Part shown: positions 43,287 through 51,446 of the stretch, piece by piece
Position numbering within the stretch: the stretch's first letter is position 1
How the letters are laid out: every line of letters starts with the position of its first letter
NCBI GenBank assembly: GCA_029053015.1
Contig: JAIDHX010000017.1
Coordinates: 1 to 64,000 of the forward strand
Length of the DNA stretch: 64,000 nt
Direction: 5' to 3'
From: Lachnospiraceae bacterium
GTDB taxonomy: Bacteria > Bacillota > Clostridia > Lachnospirales > Lachnospiraceae
Position numbers and translations under genes: made by a program
Notes under the pieces: generated by a model
Databases searched by the model: none
Told to the model about the DNA's origin: nothing
Seen by the model: the letters and a program-made list of their open reading frames with translations, nothing else

Positions 43287-43515
43287 CCTCTTCCCTTTCT
43301 CCCCTAATCTATGCCGTGTATCGGTAGCCTGCTGCCTTTAATTGTTCCAAAAACTGTAAAAACAGCATATGCATATTAAACCACATAAATTACTAAGAGT
43401 ATTTGATTAATTTACCTAAATTTTCAAAAATTGTTTTACTTGCACTATTATTTATGATATACTCAAGCCAATTAATACGGTTATTTCTAGCTCTAATGAT
43501 AAAATTTGAAATAGT
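43287..43515 (+). repeat. Direct repeat copy A: duplicated promoter region
   Basis: About 230 bases that recur at 44324-44542 with high similarity (shared blocks include CTATGCCGTGTATC, CCAAAAACTGTAAAAAC, CATATGCATATTAAACCACA). Each copy ends shortly before a cargo gene and carries a promoter with TTTACT, 17 bases, extended TATACT (here 43435-43463). The rest of the gap 43146-43286 shows nothing recognisable. Confidence 0.8.
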
Positions 43516-43526
43516 GGGGGGACATT

Positions 43527-44040
43527 ATGGGATTGTTTGATATCTTCAAGACCAACAGCCGTAAACACCAAACCACGTCATCACAAAGTTCTAACAGTTC
43601 AACACATTATGATATGGACTCATTAGAAGGAATCCGTTCTATTCCCGTTCCAGCAAAAAATTATTCTACAGGCGATCCCACCAAAGATTGTATTTATTAC
43701 GTTTTACAACGTAAGGCCACCGAACACAAAAAATGGCAAAATGGATCTGGCTATTGCATGCTTACGCAAATCAAACGAACTATCTGATTATGAACCTCGA
43801 CCCCTTTTATTAGAAAAAGATTATCTCCGATTAGTAAAATATATTGCTTCCACAGACAATACTGTTTTAGCGCAGGAGGAAGAAAAGAAAATCTATACAA
43901 GACACCCTGAGTTCTTAGGCAAACGTATCAGTAACAAAAAGCGCTTCGATGAAATACTCAAAGACTCCAGAAAACGCCAGAACGATTTAATAATTATCGC
44001 AGCAAACCGACATTGCCCTACGTGCCAAAAATACAATTAA
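43527..44040 (+). pseudogene. Lysogeny cargo gene with a one-base frameshift
   Basis: The ATG at 43527 (strong GGGGGGA site) opens MGLFDIFKTN and a Ser/Thr-rich linker up to VLQRKATEHKK. The frame is then lost at the A6 run near 43728-43733, and the natural continuation GKMDLAIACLRKSNELSDYE runs in the +1 frame to 44040. Removing one A restores about 170 residues, with a TPR-like helical C-terminal part and a final CPTCQKYN. The family is unknown to me. It is probably a broken moron gene, or an assembly error. Confidence 0.7.
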
Positions 44041-44206
44041 AAAGTTTATTCTATTACGGGAAAAACAAAAAGATACCCCATTCTTCCAAATGAGTTCCGC
44101 ACACATGGAGGGTTTTGTAAGGATTACAGTGTTTGTTTTACATTTTACTTCGAGGGCATTAGTCAACCTTGAATACACAAAATATAAAAGCAACTGACAA
44201 CAAAAC

Positions 44207-44240
44207 AGCACCTCCCACTTACACAGAGGCGCTGCTTTAC
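44207..44240 (+). terminator. Terminator after cargo gene 1
   Basis: AGCACCTC and GAGGCGCT form a stem with one A-C mismatch, followed by GCTTTACTATTT. The same hairpin type recurs after the third cargo gene (45850-45885). The rest of the 44041-44323 gap holds no convincing gene. Confidence 0.6.
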
Positions 44241-44323
44241 TATTTAAATTATATTATATATCTATTTGCAAAATCTACAACCTCATTAGAAATACAGTAT
44301 AGAACATTTCTCTATATTTGCCG

Positions 44324-44542
44324 CCTCTTCCTTTTCCCCTAACCTATGCCGTGTATCAGTAGCTTGCTGCCTTTAATAATTCCAAAAACTGTAAAAACAC
44401 CATATGCATATTAAACCACATAAATTATTAAAAATGTTTGGTTAATTTATCTAAATTTTTAAAAATTGTTTTACTTGTACTATTATTTATGATATACTAT
44501 GAACCACTTAGTAATATTACTAAAGATAAAATTTGAAATAGA
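44324..44542 (+). repeat. Direct repeat copy B: duplicated promoter region
   Basis: Second copy of the 43287-43515 promoter region, with TTTACT at 44470-44475, 17 bases and extended TATACT at 44493-44498. It ends just before the DUF4190 gene. Copies diverge mainly in the last 40 bases. Confidence 0.8.
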
Positions 44543-44552
44543 GGGATAAAAA

Positions 44553-45311
44553 ATGCATAGTCAACGAACATCTTCTACTTCCAACAAACTTAGTACTACC
44601 GGAATAATTCTTGGCATTATATCCATCTCGTTATCGATTTTCTTCATTGGTGGTTTTATCGGAATAATAGGTTTCATTATCTCTTTATGTGGGCTCCGAA
44701 AATCAAGACAGCCTGATGGCTGTGCAATAGCCGGAATTGTATTAAATTCTATTGCCATGTATATCCTTCTTGTTTTTATTGCAATGGCAAGACATCCCAA
44801 TATGTTGCCCACATCCAATAAGCAGGCTCCCCCAACCCCAGAACCTTCCACTACAACAATTTCTTCCACACCATTGCCGGAACCTTCGCCGACTGTTACT
44901 GACATTAATGCAAACATCATGGCTAATGATATTTGGGAACTCACACTGTTGGATGCCAAAACTTATACTGAAATAACTGGAGATTTTTATTCGGACACAC
45001 CTTCTTCCGGCAAGGTATATATGGTTGTATTTTTAGAAGCTAAAAATATTTCAAAAGATGATGAATACTTTAATACGCTCTATGTAAATGCTTATGACGG
45101 CGATTATGCTGTGGATGTAACCGTAGTGCTTAACGATGTCGAAGGGTATTCTCTGATGGGCGGTACTGCTGCCCCCGGCAAAAAAGTAAAGGGCTACTAC
45201 GCATTTGAAATAGATGAGAACTGGGAATCTTTTGAATTTACTTATTATGAACTTTTTACTAACAAAGATCAAAAATTGCAATTTACTATTTATAGATCCG
45301 ATATGGAATAA
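44553..45311 (+). CDS. Membrane-anchored DUF4190/DUF4352-type cargo protein
   Basis: 252 residues. Two helices with a short loop (about 17-50 and 60-78; IGIIGFIISLCGLRKSRQPD and GCAIAGIVLNSIAMYILL) form a DUF4190-like hairpin. A Pro/Thr/Ser linker follows (about 88-115), then a ~130-residue DUF4352-like immunoglobulin fold outside the cell (SGKVYMVVFLEAKNISKDDE). It is a typical lysogenic cargo gene with its own promoter and no phage-assembly role. The linker and outer domain could alter the host surface. Confidence 0.8.
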   Translation: MHSQRTSSTSNKLSTTGIILGIISISLSIFFIGGFIGIIGFIISLCGLRKSRQPDGCAIAGIVLNSIAMYILLVFIAMARHPNMLPTSNKQAPPTPEPSTTTISSTPLPEPSPTVTDINANIMANDIWELTLLDAKTYTEITGDFYSDTPSSGKVYMVVFLEAKNISKDDEYFNTLYVNAYDGDYAVDVTVVLNDVEGYSLMGGTAAPGKKVKGYYAFEIDENWESFEFTYYELFTNKDQKLQFTIYRSDME

Positions 45312-45404
45312 TTATTTCTGTTTTAAAAGCTTAACTATTTTGCACTCTCATTAAAACGTCTTTGACGGTTTAATATCAAAACTACTACAGAAAAGAGGAA
45401 GAAT

Positions 45405-45842
45405 ATGGCATTAATAAACTGTCCCGAATGTGGAAAAGAGATTTCTGATAAAGCTACGTCTTGCCCGAACTGCGGCTGTCCTGTCAACAGCAGCAACGCA
45501 AACGACGTTCAGGATATGTCGGCTCTTTGGACCGATATCGTTTCTCCATCATCTCCACAGCCAAATACAACACAGCCGATTGTTATGCCGACATACAATA
45601 CTGCTGATGTTCAAAAGTCTTCCAAAAAGAAAACACACTCAACTCTAAGCTGCATAGCCTGTGCATTTGCCGGTGTTTCCTTCCTACTGCCTATGATACT
45701 TATAATCGGACTATTATTATCCTTTACTAGTATGGTTATTGGTGTTATTGACTTATGTATCCACGAAAAAGGAAAAAAACATATAGGTTCATGGTTCGCA
45801 CTTATCGTATTTATTTTTTACCTCATTGTATTTGTATTCTGA
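45405..45842 (+). CDS. Zinc-ribbon membrane cargo protein
   Basis: 145 residues. An N-terminal double-Cys zinc ribbon (CPECGKEISDKATSCPNCGC, 6-25) is followed by a Ser/Thr/Gln-rich linker and two hydrophobic helices (about 85-112 and 125-144). This plan is common among uncharacterised Firmicutes membrane proteins. AGAGGAAG precedes the start. Confidence 0.8.
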   Translation: MALINCPECGKEISDKATSCPNCGCPVNSSNANDVQDMSALWTDIVSPSSPQPNTTQPIVMPTYNTADVQKSSKKKTHSTLSCIACAFAGVSFLLPMILIIGLLLSFTSMVIGVIDLCIHEKGKKHIGSWFALIVFIFYLIVFVF

Positions 45843-45849
45843 CAGCAAA

Positions 45850-45885
45850 ACAGCGCCTTCTGACTCTACAGAGGCGCTGCTTTCT
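45850..45885 (+). terminator. Terminator after cargo gene 3
   Basis: CAGCGCCT pairs with AGGCGCTG across a 13-base loop, followed by CTTTCTTATT. It separates the cargo genes from the integrase gene. Confidence 0.75.
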
Positions 45886-45961
45886 TATTAATACCAGAAA
45901 CTTTTATTGACTATAGGGGGCCTATTCCGTATAATAAGCACATCCAAAGGAGGCATTGAAT

Positions 45962-47326
45962 ATGATAAGAGGCGCATGCTACGTCCGCGTATCTACGGAC
46001 AATCAGTTAGAAAACTACAGTATAGAGGAGCAGACAGACCGACTGAAGTCTTACTGCGCGGCAAAGGATATAACCATTACCAAATTTTATACGGATGGTG
46101 GATATTCCGGCGGCAATATCAATCGCCCTGCCCTGCAGCAAATGCTGGCTGACATAGAGGCAGGCGCCATCGATGTTGTTGTGGTATACAAACTCGACAG
46201 GCTGTCGCGCAGCCAGAAAGATACTCTCATGCTGATTGAGGACAAATTTCTTGCGGGCGGCGTGAACTTTATATCAGTCAATGAAAATTTTGATACTGCT
46301 TCTCCCTTTGGAAAAGCCATGATTGGTATGCTCTCTGTGTTTGCACAGTTGGAGAAAGACCAGATCACAGAACGTTTTACTATGGGACGTATCGGCAGGG
46401 CAAAGAACGGCTACTACCATGGCGGTCCCACAGCGCCCACCGGATATGACTATGCAGACGGCTGCCTGGTCGTAAATGACTATGAGGCTCTGCAGGTAAA
46501 AGAACTATACGAACGCTTTGCAAGCGGCCATACACTGCATGAGTGCTGGCGTCATATGCAGAAGAACTACACAACCAAGTATGGTGCATGGAGCAGCGAA
46601 ACACTGGTGCGCCATATACTGCAAAACGACATATACATTGGCAACGTAAAATTTAAAGGAGTTTCCTATAAAGGCAGACATGATCCCATTATATCGGAAG
46701 AACTGTTCTACTCTGTGCAGAATATCTTTGAGAATGCCAAACGGAATACACCGTCTTTCCGCCGTTCTCCCTTCAAGGCACAAACGCTCCTTTCCAATTT
46801 AATTTACTGTGGAAAATGCGGGGCGCGGTTCCACGGGGAACACGGAAATTATTCCTGTTACAGCCGTACTAAAGGCGATAGGAAATATATCATAGACCCA
46901 AATTGTAAAAATAAGAAATGGAAAATTGCTGATTTAGACGCACTCGTAACAGAGTACCTTACAAAACTCAGTTTCAACGATTTAGGGCCGCGGCCTGTCA
47001 CACCGGTAAAAAAGGACTACTCCAAACGCATTGGCGAAATTGACAGGCAGTTGTCCAATCTGATTGATTTGTATCAAGTTGGGAGTATTCCCATGGAGGT
47101 TATTTCACAGAAGGCAGACGCGCTGTCAAAAGAAAAGGCTTTTCTTGTTCAACAGGAATCCGAAGGCAACTCAATTCCTGTCAGCAATGAAGAAATCCTT
47201 CTCTTTAGGGACCGCTTTTTACAGTTGCTCTCTTCCGACGATTTGCAGGCAAAACGCGCCTGCCTGACAAACGTTATTGAAAAAATAGTAGTTGATGATG
47301 ACAATGTAGACATTATTCTGAAATAA
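45962..47326 (+). CDS. int: Large serine recombinase (phage integrase)
   Basis: 454 residues from the ATG at 45962, with AAAGGAGG 8 bases upstream. The N-terminal resolvase domain has the catalytic Ser in YVRVSTDNQ (about 7-15) and YKLDRLSRSQKDTLMLIE with its catalytic Arg residues. The recombinase domain follows, then a zinc beta-ribbon (LIYCGKCGARFHG, with a second Cys pair) and a coiled-coil region near 350-430. It lies 2 bases... short of the attR half-site, the usual place for the integrase of such a phage. It would both insert into feoB and, with a directionality factor not identified here, excise. Confidence 0.95.
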   Translation: MIRGACYVRVSTDNQLENYSIEEQTDRLKSYCAAKDITITKFYTDGGYSGGNINRPALQQMLADIEAGAIDVVVVYKLDRLSRSQKDTLMLIEDKFLAGGVNFISVNENFDTASPFGKAMIGMLSVFAQLEKDQITERFTMGRIGRAKNGYYHGGPTAPTGYDYADGCLVVNDYEALQVKELYERFASGHTLHECWRHMQKNYTTKYGAWSSETLVRHILQNDIYIGNVKFKGVSYKGRHDPIISEELFYSVQNIFENAKRNTPSFRRSPFKAQTLLSNLIYCGKCGARFHGEHGNYSCYSRTKGDRKYIIDPNCKNKKWKIADLDALVTEYLTKLSFNDLGPRPVTPVKKDYSKRIGEIDRQLSNLIDLYQVGSIPMEVISQKADALSKEKAFLVQQESEGNSIPVSNEEILLFRDRFLQLLSSDDLQAKRACLTNVIEKIVVDDDNVDIILK

Positions 47327-47328
47327 AG

Positions 47329-47351
47329 TGCAGATATACACAATCTATGTG
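47329..47351 (+). other. attR (phage-bacterial junction)
   Basis: Phage half-site TGCAGATATACACAAT (47329-47344) followed by the core CTATGTG (47345-47351) and FeoB codons. It mirrors the left half-site at 14616-14636. Confidence 0.85.
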
Positions 47352-48198
47352 TATGAGCTTCGGATGCAATGCCGCCGGTGTTGTGGGCTGCCGCATCATC
47401 GATTCCCCCAGAGAGCGGCTGATTGCCGTGCTGACCAACAGCCTTGTGCCGTGCAATGGGCGTTTTCCTCTGCTGATTACTTTAAGCACCATATTTTTTG
47501 CCGGAGCTGCAACCGGAGTGCTGCAATCCGCCGGCTCTGCCCTGCTGCTCACCTGCTTCATTCTTTTGGGCGTGGGTATGACCTTTCTCGCTTCGAGACT
47601 GCTGTCCGCCACGGTTTTAAAGGGACTTCCTTCTTCCTTTACTTTGGAACTGCCGCCCTACCGCCGCCCTCAGCTTGGACGTATCCTGCTGCGCTCCCTG
47701 TTCGACCGCACACTTTTTGTTTTGGGCCGCGCAGTTCTGGTTGCTGCCCCCGCCGGTATCATTATCTGGCTTGCCGCCAACATCACGGTGTCGGGCTCCA
47801 GCCTGCTCTCCCTTTGCGCCGGTTTCTTAGACCCTTTTGCGCGGCTTATGGGACTGGATGGCGTTATCCTGATTGCCTTTATTCTGGGAATTCCGGCCAA
47901 TGAAATTGTGCTGCCGATTGTCCTGATGGCTTACCTTTCCACAGGGAGTCTGGTAGAGACGGGGGATCTTTCTTCCATGCATGCTATACTTACCGCAAAC
48001 GGCTGGACGCCTGTTACCGCGCTGTGCACCATGCTTTTTTCCCTGCTGCACTGGCCCTGCGCCACCACGCTGATGACCATAAAAAAAGAAACCGGCAGCC
48101 TGAAATGGACGCTGGCATCATTTCTGCTGCCCACACTTTTTGGCTGTGTCATCTGTATCCTGGTAAACGGAATCGGCAGTCTGCTTCTGAGCATTTAA
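47347..48198 (+). CDS. feoB: FeoB C-terminal part (gene split by prophage)
   Basis: 283 codons continuing FeoB from Met342: CMSFGCNAAGVVGCRIIDSP is the highly conserved gate region, followed by LTNSLVPCNGRFPLL and the remaining membrane helices to the end. The ATG comes from the att core and has no ribosome site, so independent translation is unlikely. Fused to the N-terminal half it gives a 624-residue FeoB of normal length with no lost codon, which argues that excision restores the gene. Confidence 0.93.
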   Translation: MCMSFGCNAAGVVGCRIIDSPRERLIAVLTNSLVPCNGRFPLLITLSTIFFAGAATGVLQSAGSALLLTCFILLGVGMTFLASRLLSATVLKGLPSSFTLELPPYRRPQLGRILLRSLFDRTLFVLGRAVLVAAPAGIIIWLAANITVSGSSLLSLCAGFLDPFARLMGLDGVILIAFILGIPANEIVLPIVLMAYLSTGSLVETGDLSSMHAILTANGWTPVTALCTMLFSLLHWPCATTLMTIKKETGSLKWTLASFLLPTLFGCVICILVNGIGSLLLSI

Positions 48199-48211
48199 TC
48201 CACATTTTAAA

Positions 48212-48243
48212 AGCCGGAAAACCATTTTCACAGTTTTCCGGCT
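48212..48243. terminator. Bidirectional terminator between feoB and etfA
   Basis: AGCCGGAAAAC and GTTTTCCGGCT form a perfect 11-bp stem with a 10-base loop between the convergent feoB and butyrate operon ends. Confidence 0.85.
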
Positions 48244-48280
48244 CTGTTTATGTCTCTTTTTTGTCTGCTTCCCGACAGTC

Positions 48281-49324
48281 TTATTTTGCTGCCAGTTCTG
48301 CTTTCAGCTTTTCGGTCAGCATGGGAACGATTTTGTTTAAGTCGCCCACGATACCGTAATCTGCCACTTCAAAGATGGGAGCTGTCTCATCCTTGTTGAT
48401 AGCAATGATAATGTCGGATTCTTCCATACCTGCCAAATGCTGGATTGCACCGGAAATACCGATTGCAAAATAAACATTGGGGCGAACGGTCTTACCGGTC
48501 TGTCCAACCTGTAAATCCTTCGGCTTCCAGCCTGCGTCCACGACTGCACGGGAGCAGCTCACGGTTCCGCCGATTGCCTCAGCCAAATCGTCCAGAAGCT
48601 TGAAGTTTTCAGGGCTTCCTACGCCACGGCCGCCGGATACCAGAATCTTTGCATCCATGATATCTACGGTATCTGCCACAGACTTTACAATCTCCAGGAT
48701 TTCTACATACTTATCATTCGGTGTGAATCCGGGATTGAACTCTTCCACAACTGCCTTTGCACCTTCTACTTTGGGCAGTTTCTGCATAACGCCGGGACGA
48801 ACGGTTGCCATCTGGGGACGGAAATCCGGACAGGCAATGGTTGCAATGGTATTGCCACCGAATGCCGGACGGGTCATCAGAAGCTGGTTGTGCTTCTGCT
48901 CGATGTTGGGCTTGGGCTCCAGAGGGAAATCGCCGATATCAAGCTGTGTACAGTCTGCGGTCAGACCTGTATGGATTCTCGCGGAAACGCGGGGACCTAA
49001 ATCACGTCCGATTGCAGTTGCACCAACCAGGAATATCTCCGGTTTATATTTTTCAATGACAGAAGCCAGTGCATGTGCATAGGGCTCTGTTCTGTACTCC
49101 TTTAACTCAGGGTCGTCCACCACGATAACCCTGTCCGCACCGTATGCTGCAAGCTCATCTGCAAGACCTTTCACATCGCTGCCGACCAAAACTGCGGTCA
49201 CTTCCGTACCCAGATCACCCGCAAGGCTTTTTCCCTTGCCAATCAGTTCAAAAGCGATGCCGCTGATTTCATTATCTACCTGCTGCGCAAAGACAAATAC
49301 GCCTTTATATTCTTCTAAATTCAT
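48281..49324 (-). CDS. etfA: Electron transfer flavoprotein alpha subunit
   Basis: 347 residues from the ATG at 49324 (GCGAGG upstream; an adjacent ATG is one codon earlier). The C-terminal FAD domain is evident: VSGGRGVGSPENFKLLDDLA (about 237-256) and GKTVRPNVYFAIGISGAIQH with the later IIAINKDETAPIFEVADYG. With EtfB it pairs with the butyryl-CoA dehydrogenase for electron-bifurcating crotonyl-CoA reduction that also reduces ferredoxin. It is the last gene of the operon. Confidence 0.96.
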   Translation of the reverse strand: MNLEEYKGVFVFAQQVDNEISGIAFELIGKGKSLAGDLGTEVTAVLVGSDVKGLADELAAYGADRVIVVDDPELKEYRTEPYAHALASVIEKYKPEIFLVGATAIGRDLGPRVSARIHTGLTADCTQLDIGDFPLEPKPNIEQKHNQLLMTRPAFGGNTIATIACPDFRPQMATVRPGVMQKLPKVEGAKAVVEEFNPGFTPNDKYVEILEIVKSVADTVDIMDAKILVSGGRGVGSPENFKLLDDLAEAIGGTVSCSRAVVDAGWKPKDLQVGQTGKTVRPNVYFAIGISGAIQHLAGMEESDIIIAINKDETAPIFEVADYGIVGDLNKIVPMLTEKLKAELAAK

Positions 49325-49368
49325 CATTTCCTCGCTTTCTGCCGCCAAAGCGGCACATGTTATAGAGC

Positions 49369-50151
49369 TTAAATTACATGTTTTTCTTTTAACTTGCCTA
49401 CAATATAATCTACGGATTCAGAAGGATCCAGAACAACCTTTTCTCCGGCACCCTTTCTTACCTTATTGGAAGCCTTTGCAATCTGGGTAGGTGAACCCTT
49501 CAAGCCTAAGTTGGAGTCATCTACATCCACCAGATTTGCTCTTCCCCATGTGGTAATCTCTGCCTTCACAGCATCAAAGATACCGCCCGGGGTCATGTAA
49601 CGCGGCTCATTCAACTCAGAAAGCGCCGTAATCAGGCAAGGCATCTGTGCCTTTAACACATGGTATCTGTCATCAAACTGACGCTCTACGATTACGCTGT
49701 TGCCTTCAACTTCAATCTTCTGCGCATAAGAAATAACCGGAATTCCCAGATGCTCGGAAATCTGCGGTCCTACCTGCGCAGTATCGCCGTCGATTGCCTG
49801 ACGTCCTGTGATAATCAAGTCATATTCCAGATTGCGGATTGCACCTGCCAGTGTCTGGCTGGTTGCCCATGTATCTGCACCGCCAAGCACGCGGTCCGTC
49901 ACCAGAATCGCCTTGTCAGCGCCCATTGCAAGCGCCTCGCGAAGTATATCCTCTGCCGTGGGAAGTCCCATGGTAATAACGGTAACCTCTGCGCCGTATT
50001 TATCCTTCAGTCTCAATGCTGCTTCCAGACCTGCTTTATCATCAGGATTCATGATAGCAAGCATGGCGCTTCTGTCAAGTGTACCGTCAGGGTTGAATTT
50101 AACGGCGCTCTTGGTATCGGGTACCTGTTTAATACAAACAACGATTTTCAT
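49369..50151 (-). CDS. etfB: Electron transfer flavoprotein beta subunit
   Basis: 260 residues, the standard length. VVCIKQVPDTKSAVKFNPDG at the start and the signature ALNEPRYMTPGGIF-type SELNEPRYMTPGGI (about 187-200) identify it. In bifurcating Etf complexes the beta subunit holds the NADH-facing FAD. Gene order bcd-etfB-etfA is that of butyrate-forming clostridia. Confidence 0.96.
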   Translation of the reverse strand: MKIVVCIKQVPDTKSAVKFNPDGTLDRSAMLAIMNPDDKAGLEAALRLKDKYGAEVTVITMGLPTAEDILREALAMGADKAILVTDRVLGGADTWATSQTLAGAIRNLEYDLIITGRQAIDGDTAQVGPQISEHLGIPVISYAQKIEVEGNSVIVERQFDDRYHVLKAQMPCLITALSELNEPRYMTPGGIFDAVKAEITTWGRANLVDVDDSNLGLKGSPTQIAKASNKVRKGAGEKVVLDPSESVDYIVGKLKEKHVI

Positions 50152-50219
50152 TGTATTTTCACTCCTTATTTATAATATTTGCCGCAGCTGAACTTGCTGC
50201 CTATGCCTTGTATGTGCTA

Positions 50220-51371
50220 TTACTTCAACAGATTTGCGGAGATAACCATGCGCTGTACTTCGCTGGTTCCTTCATAAATCTCGGTAATCTTTGCATCACG
50301 CATCATACGCTCTACATCATACTCTCTGGTGTAGCCGTAACCGCCGTGAAGCTGTACAGCCTTTGTCGTAACCTCCATTGCAACCTCTGCAGCATATAAT
50401 TTAGCCTGTGCAGCTTCAAAGGAGTATTCCTTCTGGGTAGCCTTTGCCATTGCTGCCTTGTAAACCAGAAGCTTTGCAGCCTCTACCTTGGTCGCCATGT
50501 CAGCAAGCTGGAACTGCGTATTCTGGAAAGCGCCGATTGCTTTGCCAAACTGTTTTCTCTCCTGCACATAAGCGATGGTTCTCTCCAGTGCGCCCTCTGC
50601 AATACCGAGTGCCTGGGAAGCGATACCGATACGTCCGCCGTCCAGCGTATGCATTGCAATCTTGAAGCCCTGTCCTAATTTGCCGAGCAGGTTTTCCTGC
50701 GGGATACGGCAGTCGGTGAAGATAAGCTCATATGTAGAAGAACCACGGATACCCATCTTCTTTTCCTTGGTACCGAAGCTAAAGCCCGGAGTGCCTTTTT
50801 CTACGATAAATGCGGAGATTTCCTTAATCATTCTGCCGCGCTTTTCTACTGTGCCGGTCACAGCAAAGATAACATATACGTCTGCTTCCTTGCCGTTGGT
50901 AATGAAGATTTTGGAGCCGTTTAAGATATACTCGTCGCCGTCTAAAACAGCCTTGGTCTGCTGTCCCTGTGCGTCGGTACCTGCGCCGGGCTCGGTAAGG
51001 CCGAATGCGCCAAGCTTCTCACCTTTTGCAAGAGGAACCAGATATTTCTGCTTCTGCTCTTCCGTACCGAATGTCATAATCGGGTCGCAGCACAGAGAGG
51101 TATGTGCGGATACGATAACGCCTGTGGTGCCGCAGACCTTGGAAAGCTCCTCCACGCACATTACGTAGGTCAGAGGGTCACAGCCCTGTCCGCCGTACTC
51201 CTTGGGAACCGGAATCCCTAAGAAGCCCAGCTTAGCCATCTTTTCTACGGTACCGCGGGGAAATTCCTCGGTCTCGTCCACCTCTTGCGCAAGAGGCTTT
51301 ACTTCTTTTTCAGCGAACTCCTTAAACAGAGTGCGCGCCATTTCATGTTCTTTTTTCAAAGTAAAATCCAT
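50220..51371 (-). CDS. bcd: Butyryl-CoA dehydrogenase (short-chain acyl-CoA dehydrogenase)
   Basis: 383 residues. Acyl-CoA dehydrogenase signatures are present: GAFGLTEPGAGTDAQGQQTK (about 131-150) and QLHGGYGYTREYDVERMMRD (about 343-362). The catalytic Glu is in ITEIYEGTSEVQ. It reduces crotonyl-CoA to butyryl-CoA with the EtfAB encoded downstream. The enzyme uses FAD and acts in the cytoplasm. Confidence 0.97.
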   Translation of the reverse strand: MDFTLKKEHEMARTLFKEFAEKEVKPLAQEVDETEEFPRGTVEKMAKLGFLGIPVPKEYGGQGCDPLTYVMCVEELSKVCGTTGVIVSAHTSLCCDPIMTFGTEEQKQKYLVPLAKGEKLGAFGLTEPGAGTDAQGQQTKAVLDGDEYILNGSKIFITNGKEADVYVIFAVTGTVEKRGRMIKEISAFIVEKGTPGFSFGTKEKKMGIRGSSTYELIFTDCRIPQENLLGKLGQGFKIAMHTLDGGRIGIASQALGIAEGALERTIAYVQERKQFGKAIGAFQNTQFQLADMATKVEAAKLLVYKAAMAKATQKEYSFEAAQAKLYAAEVAMEVTTKAVQLHGGYGYTREYDVERMMRDAKITEIYEGTSEVQRMVISANLLK

Positions 51372-51446
51372 GATATTATTTCCTCCATCAAATTATTTGT
51401 TCAATCTGCAACTCATGCCGTTATGCGGCACAAGTAATCCGTCTGC

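Larger units (their letters stand above)
14609..47351. mobile_element. Complete siphovirus-type prophage integrated in feoB
   Basis: About 32.7 kb between two copies of the 7-base core CTATGTG. It contains a serine integrase, repressor, early genes, small and large terminase, portal, scaffold, capsid, head-tail connectors, tail tube, tape measure, tail tip, holin and endolysin, in the order of A118-like Gram-positive siphophages. The flanks restore feoB exactly when joined. No helicase or dedicated replication initiator other than a DUF4373-type protein is evident, and three small genes are frameshifted, but every morphogenesis and lysis class is represented. Confidence 0.97.

Noticed and set aside
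43987-44211. Minus-strand ORF of 74 codons
   Set aside because: It overlaps the end of the frameshifted cargo gene and a terminator, has no ribosome site and no recognisable pattern.
45962-47326. Serine recombinase of a transposon or conjugative element
   Set aside because: The neighbouring genes are phage structural and lysis genes, and both ends fit phage attachment sites; no conjugation or mobilisation gene is present.
47347-48198. Independent transporter gene
   Set aside because: It has no ribosome site, begins in the middle of the FeoB gate motif, and continues exactly the frame of the 13588 fragment.
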